Part shown: in pieces, positions 41,310-51,264 of the stretch
Position numbering within the stretch: the first letter of the stretch is position 1
Layout: each line of letters opens with the position of its first letter
Source of the DNA: Bacteroidia bacterium
Lineage (GTDB): Bacteria > Bacteroidota > Bacteroidia > Bacteroidales > VadinHA17
Direction of reading: 5' to 3'
DNA: 64,000 nucleotides
Assembly (NCBI GenBank): GCA_026391555.1
Contig: JAPLEB010000039.1
Location: 1 to 64,000, forward strand
Notes under the pieces: model-generated
The model's database searches: none
Seen by the model: only the letters and a program-made list of their open reading frames with translations
Told to the model about the DNA's origin: nothing
Translations under genes and position numbers: made by a program

Positions 41310-43085
41310 ATGATCTTAAAAAATCTTATCCAAACTACCGCGGTATTTTTTCCGGTACTATCTGGTTTTTCCAGTTGTATGTCTCAGACTGAAAAGCATC
41401 CCAATATTGTCGTTATACTTTCTGACGACCAGGGATGGGGCGATTTGAGTACTAGCGGTAACACTAATCTGAGTACTCCGAATATTGACAGGTTGGCGAA
41501 TACCGGCGTAAAGCTTGACCGTTTTTATGTCTGTCCGGTTAGTTCACCCACACGGGCTGAGTTCCTTACAGGCCGCTATCACTCACGATTAGGGGTATAT
41601 AGTACTTCAGAAGGTGGTGAGCGCATGAACCTCGATGAAACCACCATAGCCGACGTTTTCAAAAAGGCTGGGTATGCTACTGCTGCCTTTGGTAAATGGC
41701 ACAATGGCATGCAATACCCTTACCATCCCAATGCAAGAGGATTCGATGAGTTTTACGGGTTCTGCTCCGGCCACTGGGGCGACTATTTTAACACGCATTT
41801 CATCGAACACAACGGCGAAATTGTTCAGGGTAATGGATTTATCACTGACGATCTGACCGAAAAGGCAATGGCTTTTATCGATAACCATAAAGACAAGCCA
41901 TTTTTCCTCTATGTTCCCTACAATACCCCTCATTCACCCATGCAGGTTCCTGACCGGTGGTGGAATAAATTTAATGATAAGAAGCTGGAAATGGTTGCCG
42001 ATGAGCGTGTCAAAGAAGATATACCTTTTACACGAGCGGCATTGGCCATGTGCGAAAACATCGACTGGAATGTGGGGCGCATCATGGACAAGCTAAAAGA
42101 GTTAAACCTTGAAGAGAATACCATTGTTCTTTATTTCAGTGATAACGGCCCCAACGGATGGCGATGGAACGGTGGCATGAAAGGTAAGAAAGGCTCAACT
42201 GACGAAGGGGGTGTCCGCTCGCCTCTCATTATCCGTTGGTCGGGCACTATTGCATCTGGTTCACAAATAAGCGAAATTACCGGAGCCATCGATTTATTAC
42301 CAACACTGGCAGATATGGCCGGTATTAAATATCAAACCCAAAAACCTTTGGATGGACTTAGCCTGAAGCCCCTTTTACTGAAAGACAAAAAGGGATGGGA
42401 CGAACGACTGATCATTTCTGACTGGAGCCGGCAGGTAAGCATACGAAGCCAGGAATACCGGTTAGACAATCAGGGAAAGTTATTCAACATGATAACCGAT
42501 CCCGGCCAATTAACAGATATATCAGCTTCAGAACCCATTATTACAGAGAAGCTAAAGAAAGAAGCGGAAAAGTGGAAAACCGATGTTCTGGCTAAGATCT
42601 CCCCTGATGATCGAAGATTTCCGGTGGGGCATCCGGATTTCAAATACACCCAATTACCTGCCCGTGATGGGAAAGCTCACGGAAATATTGTAAGGTCAGG
42701 CAAGGCGCCTAACAGCTCGTTCTTTACCAACTGGACAAACCTAAGTGATAGAATCACATGGGATGTGGAAGTGTTATCAGAAGGTGACTTCGAAGCTGAA
42801 ATATACTACACCTGCCCTTCCAGGGATGTAGGAGCTATGGTTCAATTGTCTTTCAATTCAAATATGATTACAGCAAAAGTTACTGAAGCAAACGATCCTC
42901 CTCTCAGAGGAATGGAGAATGACAGGGTTGAGCGGTCTGAATCGTATGTTAAAGACTTCAAACCATTAAAAGCAGGCATCATCCACCTTGAAAAAGGTAC
43001 CGGTGAATTAACCTTAAAAGCGCTGGACATACCCGGATCAATGGTAATGGATTTCAGGTTGCTGATGCTAACAAGAATTAACTAA
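41310..43085 (+). CDS. Sulfatase (arylsulfatase family, Ser-type active site) with C-terminal accessory domain
   Basis: NIVVILSDDQGWGDLS, PVSSPTRAEFLTGRY (S-X-P-X-R), GKWHNG, FSDNGPNG; secreted. Confidence 0.92.
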   Translation: MILKNLIQTTAVFFPVLSGFSSCMSQTEKHPNIVVILSDDQGWGDLSTSGNTNLSTPNIDRLANTGVKLDRFYVCPVSSPTRAEFLTGRYHSRLGVYSTSEGGERMNLDETTIADVFKKAGYATAAFGKWHNGMQYPYHPNARGFDEFYGFCSGHWGDYFNTHFIEHNGEIVQGNGFITDDLTEKAMAFIDNHKDKPFFLYVPYNTPHSPMQVPDRWWNKFNDKKLEMVADERVKEDIPFTRAALAMCENIDWNVGRIMDKLKELNLEENTIVLYFSDNGPNGWRWNGGMKGKKGSTDEGGVRSPLIIRWSGTIASGSQISEITGAIDLLPTLADMAGIKYQTQKPLDGLSLKPLLLKDKKGWDERLIISDWSRQVSIRSQEYRLDNQGKLFNMITDPGQLTDISASEPIITEKLKKEAEKWKTDVLAKISPDDRRFPVGHPDFKYTQLPARDGKAHGNIVRSGKAPNSSFFTNWTNLSDRITWDVEVLSEGDFEAEIYYTCPSRDVGAMVQLSFNSNMITAKVTEANDPPLRGMENDRVERSESYVKDFKPLKAGIIHLEKGTGELTLKALDIPGSMVMDFRLLMLTRIN

Positions 43086-43190
43086 AAATATTGCAGCTTC
43101 TAACCCGGAAATTGTGGAGAAGTTGCGTAAGCAGGCTTTATCTTTTGATTCAACACTGACAACGGAGATTAGACCGGCATATTTAGTGGC
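43072..43190 (+). pseudogene. C-terminal remnant of a second sulfatase gene
   Basis: Frame reads QELTKNIAASNPEIVEKLRKQALSFDSTLTTEIRPAY, resembling the C-terminal tail of arylsulfatases; no catalytic domain. Confidence 0.6.
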
Positions 43191-43261
43191 AGGTGATATT
43201 ACCTCACTTTGTAACAATGTAACAGCTCCCCATAGAACACCCGGTTACGCAGAGGGAATAA

Positions 43262-43768
43262 TTAATTTGTCTTGTATTCAAATTTTACTGCTTTCAGCTC
43301 TTCATTGGCCTGAACAATCTTTATTTTAAGAGATTCCTTATATTTTACCACCTCTTTCATAATTGCATCATCACCTGTAGCAATAATCTGTGCAGCCAGG
43401 ATACCTGCATTCTGAGCAGCATCAACACCCACGGTAGCTACCGGTATCCCGGGAGGCATCTGAAGAATGGAAAAAATGGAATCCAGTCCCTCAAGTGAAG
43501 TTTTTATAGGTACCCCGATAACAGGAAGGTGCGTCATGGCGGCAATTACACCGGGAAGATGTGCTGCCATACCTGCTGCAGCTATAATCACTTTTATTCC
43601 GCGTGCTGCTGCATTTCTTGCAAATTTTTCAACCTCTTCAGGTGTCCTGTGTGCCGACAGGGCATTCATCTCAAAAGGTATCCTGAAATCGTTAAGTATC
43701 TCTGCTGCTTTATCCATTACAGACAGGTCGGATGTGCTGCCCATGATGATGCTTACAATCGGTTTCAT
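43262..43768 (-). CDS. purE: 5-(carboxyamino)imidazole ribonucleotide mutase
   Basis: IIMGSTSDLSVMDKA, SAHRTPEEV, AAAGMAAHLPGVIAAMT. Confidence 0.97.
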   Translation of the reverse strand: MKPIVSIIMGSTSDLSVMDKAAEILNDFRIPFEMNALSAHRTPEEVEKFARNAAARGIKVIIAAAGMAAHLPGVIAAMTHLPVIGVPIKTSLEGLDSIFSILQMPPGIPVATVGVDAAQNAGILAAQIIATGDDAIMKEVVKYKESLKIKIVQANEELKAVKFEYKTN

Positions 43769-43860
43769 ATAAAATATTTTAATTTAACTTGTTGATAAGG
43801 ACAAAAATAAGCTATTATTTTCATATTTTCGCACCGGCTAACAGTTGAAAAATTGCCGTC

Positions 43861-44397
43861 ATGAAAGAAATCCGGATACTCGATAAAAAGTTCAGAGAAT
43901 TGATCACCGAAAAGGCCATCCGGAATAGGTTAGATGAACTCGCCCGGCAGATGAACAGCGACCTTGCAGGAAAAGATGTGGTTTTCCTCGGGATTCTTAA
44001 CGGAGCATTTCTTTTTGCGGCTGACATCTTCAGGCGTATAGACATAAAGGCCAGAATATCTTTTGTGAAACTTGCGTCATACGAAGGTACAAGCTCTTCG
44101 GGAACAATTAAGGAACTTATCGGATGGAATGAAGATATTAAAAACAAGACAATTGTTGTTATCGAGGATATAGTTGACACTGGCAATACTCTGGAGCGAA
44201 TCGTGGATGAGCTTGCAATCAGAAAGGCAAGTGAAGTCAAAATTGCCACTATGCTCTTCAAACCTGCAGCGTTTACGAAGGATATCTCTCTTGATTATGT
44301 CGGATTTGAAATACCAGACAATTTTGTGGTTGGTTACGGTCTCGACTATGACGGTTACGGACGGAATCTCCCATCAGTTTATACATTAATTAAGTAA
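43861..44397 (+). CDS. hpt: Hypoxanthine phosphoribosyltransferase
   Basis: GILNGAFLFAADIFR, VVIEDIVDTGNTL PRPP-binding motif. Confidence 0.95.
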   Translation: MKEIRILDKKFRELITEKAIRNRLDELARQMNSDLAGKDVVFLGILNGAFLFAADIFRRIDIKARISFVKLASYEGTSSSGTIKELIGWNEDIKNKTIVVIEDIVDTGNTLERIVDELAIRKASEVKIATMLFKPAAFTKDISLDYVGFEIPDNFVVGYGLDYDGYGRNLPSVYTLIK

Positions 44398-44435
44398 TTC
44401 GTAATTCGTAATTCGTAATTTGTAATTCGTAATTT
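44394..44435. repeat. Heptanucleotide tandem repeat upstream of adk
   Basis: Six consecutive 7-mers: gtaattc x3, gtaattt, gtaattc, gtaattt. Confidence 0.9.
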
Positions 44436-44445
44436 AATTTGTAAA

Positions 44446-45021
44446 ATGGTAAATTTTCTGATTTTTGGTCCTCCCGGTTCAGGTAAGGGAACTCAGTCGG
44501 TAAGACTGGCTGAGAAATTCAATCTTATTCATCTTTCAACAGGCGATATGCTTCGCGCTGAGATTACAGCAGGTACTGAACTTGGTAAAAAGATGAGTCT
44601 GATTATGTCGAAAGGTGAGCTTGTTCCGGATGAGGTTGTGATTGAGATGATTGCATATAAAATTGATAACAGTAAGGGGTCAGCAGGATTTCTCTTTGAC
44701 GGTTTTCCACGAACAGTTGCGCAGACAATTGCTCTTGAGAAGATGCTGAATGTGCGAGGCATGAAGATCGACAGTATGCTTGTGCTTGATGTGGACCATG
44801 ATGAGCTTGTAAAAAGATTAATCGCCAGAGCAGAATTATCAGGAAGACCTGATGATAAAGATCCTGCAGTTATTGAAAACAGGATTGATGTTTATAAAGA
44901 AAAAACTGAGCCGATTATTAATTATTGCAGAGAGAAAGGTATCTACCAACCGGTTAAAGGGATGGGGACCATTGAGGATATCTTTAAAAGGCTTGCTGAT
45001 CAAATGAAGGAACTTATTTAA
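44446..45021 (+). CDS. adk: Adenylate kinase
   Basis: IFGPPGSGKGTQS, HLSTGDMLR, FDGFPRT. Confidence 0.97.
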   Translation: MVNFLIFGPPGSGKGTQSVRLAEKFNLIHLSTGDMLRAEITAGTELGKKMSLIMSKGELVPDEVVIEMIAYKIDNSKGSAGFLFDGFPRTVAQTIALEKMLNVRGMKIDSMLVLDVDHDELVKRLIARAELSGRPDDKDPAVIENRIDVYKEKTEPIINYCREKGIYQPVKGMGTIEDIFKRLADQMKELI

Positions 45022-45042
45022 CCACAGAGAAAACACAACTCT

Positions 45043-46035
45043 ATGTCCGGATCCAATTTTGTTGATTATGTAAAAATTTACTGCCGCTCCGGTAACGGAG
45101 GCTCAGGATCTGCTCATTTCCGCAGGGAGAAATTTGAACCCAAAGGCGGGCCCGATGGTGGTGATGGAGGAAGAGGAGGGCACATAATACTGAAAGGGAA
45201 TGATCAGATGTGGACTCTTTTGCATTTGAAGTATCAACGACATATTTTTGCGGGAAATGGAGTCGGGGGAAGCAGACAGACGTCAACAGGCGCTGATGGG
45301 AAAGATGTGACGGTTCCGGTTCCTCTTGGTACAATAGCAAAAAACAGCGCTACCGGAGAGACACTTTTTGAGATTACAAATAATGGTGAAGAGAAGGTAC
45401 TGGCAAAAGGTGGAAGAGGAGGCCAGGGAAATACTCACTTCAAATCGCCCACAAACCAGACACCTCGCTATGCCCAACCCGGAGAACCCGGGATAGAAGA
45501 TGAATTCATTCTCGAACTTAAAATTCTTGCTGATGTCGGGCTGGTGGGTTTCCCGAATGCAGGTAAATCAACATTGCTGTCGGTAGTATCGGCAGCTAAA
45601 CCTAAAATTGCCGACTATGCTTTTACAACTCTTGTACCGAACCTTGGAATAGTCAGCTACAGGGATGAAAAATCATTCGTCATTGCTGATATCCCCGGTA
45701 TTATTGAAGGAGCGCATGAAGGCAAAGGTCTTGGAATCAGGTTTTTAAGGCATATTGAAAGAAACTCTATGCTACTGTTCATGATCCCGGCTGACAGCAA
45801 TAACATTAAAGAGGAATATGAAATACTGATTAATGAATTGAAGATGTATAATCCTGAATTGCTCGATAAAAAGCGTGTTCTTGCAATTTCAAAATCCGAT
45901 ATGCTCGATGAAGAGCTGATAAATGAAATAAGAAAAGATCTTCCTGAAATTCCAAGGGTATTTATCTCCTCTCTGACCAGCCAGGGAATAATTACCCTGA
46001 AAGATATGATATGGAAAGTGCTTAACAATGAATGA
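45043..46035 (+). CDS. obgE: GTPase Obg
   Basis: [56 protein letters not shown]. Confidence 0.97.
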   Translation: MSGSNFVDYVKIYCRSGNGGSGSAHFRREKFEPKGGPDGGDGGRGGHIILKGNDQMWTLLHLKYQRHIFAGNGVGGSRQTSTGADGKDVTVPVPLGTIAKNSATGETLFEITNNGEEKVLAKGGRGGQGNTHFKSPTNQTPRYAQPGEPGIEDEFILELKILADVGLVGFPNAGKSTLLSVVSAAKPKIADYAFTTLVPNLGIVSYRDEKSFVIADIPGIIEGAHEGKGLGIRFLRHIERNSMLLFMIPADSNNIKEEYEILINELKMYNPELLDKKRVLAISKSDMLDEELINEIRKDLPEIPRVFISSLTSQGIITLKDMIWKVLNNE

Positions 46036-46045
46036 TTGACAATTT

Positions 46046-46630
46046 ATGCTTGAACGACTTGATCAACAGCTTTTCCTTTTTCTGAACTCATTAAACTCCC
46101 CTTTCTGGGACTCTGTGATGCATGCTATAAGTGGCAAGGTAATATGGGCCCCACTGTATCTTGCCATCCTCATCTTCCTGGGTATAAGGTACAAGAGAAA
46201 ATTCCTTATTATTCTCCTGTTTATTATTCTGGCTGTAACACTTGCTGATCAGTTTTCTGTACAGCTTTTCAAAAATCTTGTTCAGCGATTGCGTCCTTGT
46301 CATGAACCCTCTCTTGAAGGGCTGGTTCACCTCGTGAATGGTGAATGTGGAGGACAGTTCGGGTTTGTCTCTTCACATGCAACAAACTCATTTAACGTGG
46401 CTATTCTTAGCCTGCTATTAATCAAAAAAAGGTGGTTTACAATAAGTATAATCTTATGGGCAATAGTTGTAGGATACAGCAGGATCTACCTTGGAGTCCA
46501 CTACCCCGGCGATGTGATCTGCGGTTCATTACTGGGGGCATTTACAGGTTGGATTATCTATAGATTATATGTATTGACCGATAATAAAATACTTCAGAAC
46601 AGAATTTTTTTTAATTCTCCTGAACCATAG
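46046..46630 (+). CDS. Phosphatase PAP2 family membrane protein
   Basis: KNLVQRLRPCHEP, SSHATNSFN, SRIYLGVHYPGDV. Confidence 0.92.
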   Translation: MLERLDQQLFLFLNSLNSPFWDSVMHAISGKVIWAPLYLAILIFLGIRYKRKFLIILLFIILAVTLADQFSVQLFKNLVQRLRPCHEPSLEGLVHLVNGECGGQFGFVSSHATNSFNVAILSLLLIKKRWFTISIILWAIVVGYSRIYLGVHYPGDVICGSLLGAFTGWIIYRLYVLTDNKILQNRIFFNSPEP

Positions 46631-46642
46631 TAAACCAATGTT

Positions 46643-47593
46643 ATGTTCTGCATAACCCTGGAATCTGACGATCCGTTCTTTAATCTCGCGATTGAAGAAT
46701 TACTCCTTAAAAACAGTGAGGAAGAGTATCTGATCCTTGGTATCAATAATCCTTCCGTGATTATTGGAAAGCATCAATCGGCCCACAAGGAGGTAAATAC
46801 GAAATTTGTCATTGAGAATGATATCCCTGTCATCAGGAGGATTTCAGGAGGGGGAACGGTGTTTCACGACAAGGGTAATCTTAATTTCACCTTTATCAGA
46901 CAAAGCGAAGCCGGTAAACTGGTTGATTTCCGGAAGTATACCGGACCGGTCATTGATTTCTTATCGTCTCTGGAGGTTGAGGCCAAATTTGAGGGTAAAA
47001 ACGACATTAAAGTTGGCGGATTAAAGATATCCGGAAATGCTGAACATGTTTACCGGAACAGGGTCCTTCATCATGGTACACTGCTGTTCAGCTCTTCCCT
47101 CGATATGCTGAAAAATTCTTTGCGAAAAGATACATCTTGTTATACATCCAGGGCTGTTGAGTCGACCCCGTCTTCAGTAATAAATCTGAAAGAAAAACTT
47201 GTTAAATTCAGGGATATTTATGAGTTCAAAACAGAAATAATGAGCTACTTTCTTCAGAATATGGCAGGTGCAGTAAATTACGCGCTTTCTCCTTCAGAAA
47301 AAGAAGCAGCAGAATCGCTTGCCATGTCAAAATATAGAACATGGGAGTGGAATTATGCATACGGTCCTGAATATACCTTTAATAATAGCATTCAGGTAAA
47401 CGCTAAACATGTATCGTGCCGGATGTTTGTCAGGGATGGGATAATAAAGGAATGTGAGATAAAAGGTTCAGGAGAACTGGCTTTAATAAGTGAAAAACTG
47501 ATAGGTTGCAGGCATATGGTTCCTGACCTTATGAATTTTTTCAAAGATGAAAATATTTTAATATCAGCAGAGGAGGTTTATAATTTCTTTTAA
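46643..47593 (+). CDS. lplA: Lipoate--protein ligase
   Basis: NNPSVIIGKHQSAHKEVN, RRISGGGTVFHDKGNLNFTFI, KVGGLKISGNAEH. Confidence 0.92.
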   Translation: MFCITLESDDPFFNLAIEELLLKNSEEEYLILGINNPSVIIGKHQSAHKEVNTKFVIENDIPVIRRISGGGTVFHDKGNLNFTFIRQSEAGKLVDFRKYTGPVIDFLSSLEVEAKFEGKNDIKVGGLKISGNAEHVYRNRVLHHGTLLFSSSLDMLKNSLRKDTSCYTSRAVESTPSSVINLKEKLVKFRDIYEFKTEIMSYFLQNMAGAVNYALSPSEKEAAESLAMSKYRTWEWNYAYGPEYTFNNSIQVNAKHVSCRMFVRDGIIKECEIKGSGELALISEKLIGCRHMVPDLMNFFKDENILISAEEVYNFF

Positions 47594-47628
47594 TTTGTTA
47601 TTTTTCAGTAAGAATTTTTAATATTGAT

Positions 47629-47680
47629 CTCTGTGTCTCTCTGTGTAAGTTCTTTTTTGGTTACGCAGAGTTCCACAGAG
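47629..47680. repeat. Imperfect inverted repeat of CTCTGTG...CACAGAG type
   Basis: Arms ctctgtgtctctctgtgtaa (47629-47648) and ttacgcagagttccacagag (47661-47680), 16/20 complementary. Confidence 0.7.
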
Positions 47681-47703
47681 GTTTTAAAATGTGATATTAT
47701 TTT

Positions 47704-48450
47704 ATGGATATTATTAAATCACTTATTGTCTGGCTAATAGGTATTTGCTTCTTGTTAATTCTTTTTCCACTTACCTTTCTGGTGTGGTTGCTTGTTCTTC
47801 CATTCGACAGGGAAAGATCTGTGACTCACTGGTTGCTGGTTTATCAGGGATTGATCCTATGGCACCTGATACCAATCTGGAGAACAAAGATTGAAGGCAG
47901 GGAAAAAGCTGTAAGAGGAACAACATACGTGATCATTTCGAACCATCAGTCAATTCTCGATATTCTGTTAATAAACTGTCTCAGGTATAAATTCAAATGG
48001 CTGTCAAAAATAGAAAATGTTAAAGTCCCTGTACTGGGATGGTACCTGAGAATGGCCGACTATATTACTGTCGACAGAGGTAATGAAGAGAGCAAAACCG
48101 AAATGCTTGAGAAATCATATAGTTGTCTGAAAAGGAGGATCTCGGTTATGATCTTTCCTGAAGGAACCCGTTCCATGGACAAAGAGATAGGCTTTTACAA
48201 GAGAGGGGCTTTCCAGCTTGCAATACAAGCGGATGTTCCCATCCTTCCTGTTCTTATTGACGGAACCGGGGGTATACTTCCTAAACATGGTCTGGTATTC
48301 GGCAGTGGTCATCAGATAAGTATCAGAGTGCTTGATCCGATTCTTCCTGTCTCTTTCCTTACAGCCAATCCTGATGAACTTGCACAGAGAATCAGTTCCA
48401 TGATGAAAAAGGAGTTGGCAGAATTCAGATCCAAAAGGGATTCCTTATGA
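47704..48450 (+). CDS. plsC: 1-acyl-sn-glycerol-3-phosphate acyltransferase
   Basis: SNHQSILDILL (HX4D), FPEGTRSMD. Confidence 0.93.
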   Translation: MDIIKSLIVWLIGICFLLILFPLTFLVWLLVLPFDRERSVTHWLLVYQGLILWHLIPIWRTKIEGREKAVRGTTYVIISNHQSILDILLINCLRYKFKWLSKIENVKVPVLGWYLRMADYITVDRGNEESKTEMLEKSYSCLKRRISVMIFPEGTRSMDKEIGFYKRGAFQLAIQADVPILPVLIDGTGGILPKHGLVFGSGHQISIRVLDPILPVSFLTANPDELAQRISSMMKKELAEFRSKRDSL

Positions 48451-49223
48451 CACATAGCATTTCATACCGGAGGTTGCTTAACAAAATGGGCTATTATAAT
48501 TATCAGAATGGGCTGATATATCGTCATCTGAACCAGGAAGGCGGATGGGACAATCATCTTAGTCGCTGTAGAAATTTTATCATTAAAGCATTGGATTTTT
48601 GCAAACCTGAAAAGGTAACAGTTCTTGGAAGCGGCTGGCTTCTGGAACTGCCACTCGCAGAGATGATTGAAAAAACAGAAAAAGTCTGCCTGGTAGATAT
48701 TGTTCACCCTCCTGAGGTGATCAGCCAGACCGGATGTCTTAAGAATGTAGAACTAATAGAGCAAGATGTTACAGGTGGTTTAATAGAGGAGGTATGGCAA
48801 AAAACAGGGAAATACTCGTTCTTTAATAAACTGCAATCACTCGAAAATATTGTTATCCCGGAATATAAGCCGGAGTGTGATCCGGGGATGGTAATATCAC
48901 TTAATATACTTACCCAGCTTGAACCACTCCTGATAGATTTTTTAAGAAAGAGGTCAAAAATTACGGAAGAAGAATTTAACCGCTTCAGAGCTGAAATACA
49001 GAAGAAGCATATTGATTTTCTGAAAAAGTACAAATCTGTATTAATAACTGATATAAATGAAATATTTATTGATAGTTCCGGTAATGCTACTAACAAATCC
49101 ACAGTAGTTACAGATATCCCTGAAGGAAAATATAAAGAGGAGTGGGACTGGCATTTTGATCTTGTCAGATCCGATTATTATAAAAAGAGATCATTGTTAA
49201 AGGTTGCTGCACTTTTACTGTAG
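48447..49223 (+). CDS. Uncharacterised protein, possibly Rossmann/methyltransferase-like
   Basis: 258 aa; VTVLGSGWLLELPLAEMIEKTEKVCLVDIVHP resembles a nucleotide/SAM-binding segment; 4-bp overlap with plsC. Confidence 0.7.
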   Translation: MTHSISYRRLLNKMGYYNYQNGLIYRHLNQEGGWDNHLSRCRNFIIKALDFCKPEKVTVLGSGWLLELPLAEMIEKTEKVCLVDIVHPPEVISQTGCLKNVELIEQDVTGGLIEEVWQKTGKYSFFNKLQSLENIVIPEYKPECDPGMVISLNILTQLEPLLIDFLRKRSKITEEEFNRFRAEIQKKHIDFLKKYKSVLITDINEIFIDSSGNATNKSTVVTDIPEGKYKEEWDWHFDLVRSDYYKKRSLLKVAALLL

Positions 49224-49369
49224 CCCGGCATTTATCAACACTTTTCCTGTAATCGTAAATGTCAATAAATCAGATAAATATTTATTATCTGGACTTTTTG
49301 CAACTTTTTCAGTTTGAAAATTCGGGACGATTGTTGAAAAATTGACTAAAAGCGCCTCTTGTAATTAAT

Positions 49370-49377
49370 TATATTTG
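49370..49377 (+). promoter_or_regulatory. Possible -7 element of the parE-parC-aroK promoter
   Basis: TATATTTG 17 nt before the parE ATG; no well-spaced -33 TTG found. Confidence 0.35.
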
Positions 49378-49393
49378 CGCAAAATTCTGCAAA

Positions 49394-51238
49394 ATGTCAG
49401 TTGGATATTCGGAAGAGCATATAAAAACCCTGGAGTGGAGAGAACATATCCGGCTAAGGCCTGGTATGTATATCGGGAAGCTTGGTGACGGGTCTTCTCA
49501 TGACGATGGTGTGTATGTACTACTCAAAGAGGTTATGGACAATGCCATTGACGAGTTCATGATGGGGAATGGCAAAAAAATTGATGTCTCAATTAACAGT
49601 AAAGAGGTCAGAGTGAGAGACTACGGGCGGGGCATCCCGCTTGGTAAGTTACTGGATGCTGTTTCCAAAATGAACACAGGGGCAAAGTACGATTCAAAAG
49701 CCTTTAAAAAATCTGTAGGTCTTAACGGTGTCGGGGTTAAAGCAGTTAACGCCCTGTCAAGCAGTTTTATAATAAAGTCGATGCGTGAAGGACAGGTCAA
49801 GGCCATTGAGTTTGAACTTGGTAATACAAAAAAAGATCATCCGCTTGAGCCGACAAATGAGGAGAATGGAGTAGAGGTAATATTTCAGCCCGATGAAGGG
49901 ATGTTCGGTAACTACTTTTATATTTCGGAATATGTAGATACTATGCTGAAAAACTACGTATACCTCAATGCAGGCCTTGTAATCAACTTTAACGGGAATA
50001 AATTCTTCTCCCGTAACGGACTGGTCGATTTGCTTAACGAGAACATGAGTAAGGAGGGTCTTTACCCCATCATTCAACTGAAAGGCGAGGATATTGAGGT
50101 AGCATTTACTCATGGATTACAGTATGGGGAAGATTATTACAGCTTTGTGAACGGGCAGAATACTACGCAGGGAGGAACTCATCTTATTGTTTTCAGGGAA
50201 GCAATTGTAAAGACAATAAGGGATTTTTATAAAAAAGATTATGACCCTTCCGACATCCGGTCGTCAATAATTGCAGCTATCAGCATTAAAGTGGAAGAAC
50301 CTATCTTTGAATCGCAGACAAAGACCAAACTGGGGTCGAAAGATATGGGCCCCGAGGGGCCATCAGTCAGAAATTTCATAAGTGAGTTCATAAAAAAACA
50401 GTTAGACGATTATCTTCATAAGAACCCCGAAACAGCGAGGATCATACTGAAAAAGATACAGGATTCAGAGAAAGAGAGAAAGGATATTTCTTCGATCCAG
50501 AAACTGGCAAGGGACAGGGCAAAAAAAGTGAGTCTGCATAATAAAAAGCTGAGAGATTGCCGTACGCATTATAACTCAAATGATTCAAATAAGCTTGATT
50601 CAACAATTTTCATAACTGAGGGTGACTCGGCCAGCGGTTCAATAACAAAATCGAGAAATGTTGAAACACAGGCAGTATTCAGCCTCCGTGGAAAGCCTCT
50701 CAACTGTTTTGGTCTTACAAAAAAAATCGTTTATGAGAACGAGGAATTTAACCTTCTTCAGGCGGCGCTTAATATTGAAGACGGAATCGAAAATCTGAGA
50801 TATAATAATGTGGTGGTTGCTACTGATGCCGATGTAGATGGAATGCATATAAGACTCCTTCTTCTCACTTTTTTTCTTCAGTTTTTTCCCGACCTGGTCA
50901 GAAAAGGCCATGTTTATATTTTACAGACGCCACTCTTTCGTGTCAGAAATAAAAAAGAGACAAGGTATTGTTATTCTCCTGATGAAAAAACAAAAGCCAT
51001 TTCAGCTCTGGGCCCAACTCCTGAGATAACACGATTTAAAGGTTTAGGCGAAATATCTCCTGATGAGTTTGCGAATTTCATCGGGAAGGATATGCGACTG
51101 GAGCCGGTAAGGATGAAGAAAAACGACTCTGTAAATGGTTTTCTGGAATTTTTTATGGGCAAGAATACGCCTGACAGACAGGATTTTATAATTGAAAACC
51201 TGAGAATTGAAGATGATTTTATAGACGAAGAAAAGTGA
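49394..51238 (+). CDS. parE: DNA topoisomerase IV subunit B
   Basis: [51 protein letters not shown]. Confidence 0.92.
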   Translation: MSVGYSEEHIKTLEWREHIRLRPGMYIGKLGDGSSHDDGVYVLLKEVMDNAIDEFMMGNGKKIDVSINSKEVRVRDYGRGIPLGKLLDAVSKMNTGAKYDSKAFKKSVGLNGVGVKAVNALSSSFIIKSMREGQVKAIEFELGNTKKDHPLEPTNEENGVEVIFQPDEGMFGNYFYISEYVDTMLKNYVYLNAGLVINFNGNKFFSRNGLVDLLNENMSKEGLYPIIQLKGEDIEVAFTHGLQYGEDYYSFVNGQNTTQGGTHLIVFREAIVKTIRDFYKKDYDPSDIRSSIIAAISIKVEEPIFESQTKTKLGSKDMGPEGPSVRNFISEFIKKQLDDYLHKNPETARIILKKIQDSEKERKDISSIQKLARDRAKKVSLHNKKLRDCRTHYNSNDSNKLDSTIFITEGDSASGSITKSRNVETQAVFSLRGKPLNCFGLTKKIVYENEEFNLLQAALNIEDGIENLRYNNVVVATDADVDGMHIRLLLLTFFLQFFPDLVRKGHVYILQTPLFRVRNKKETRYCYSPDEKTKAISALGPTPEITRFKGLGEISPDEFANFIGKDMRLEPVRMKKNDSVNGFLEFFMGKNTPDRQDFIIENLRIEDDFIDEEK

Positions 51239-51264
51239 AATATTTTTATTAAGGAATTGCGTGT

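Noticed and set aside
43821-44261. 146-aa minus-strand ORF
   Set aside because: Antisense to hpt; no independent support.
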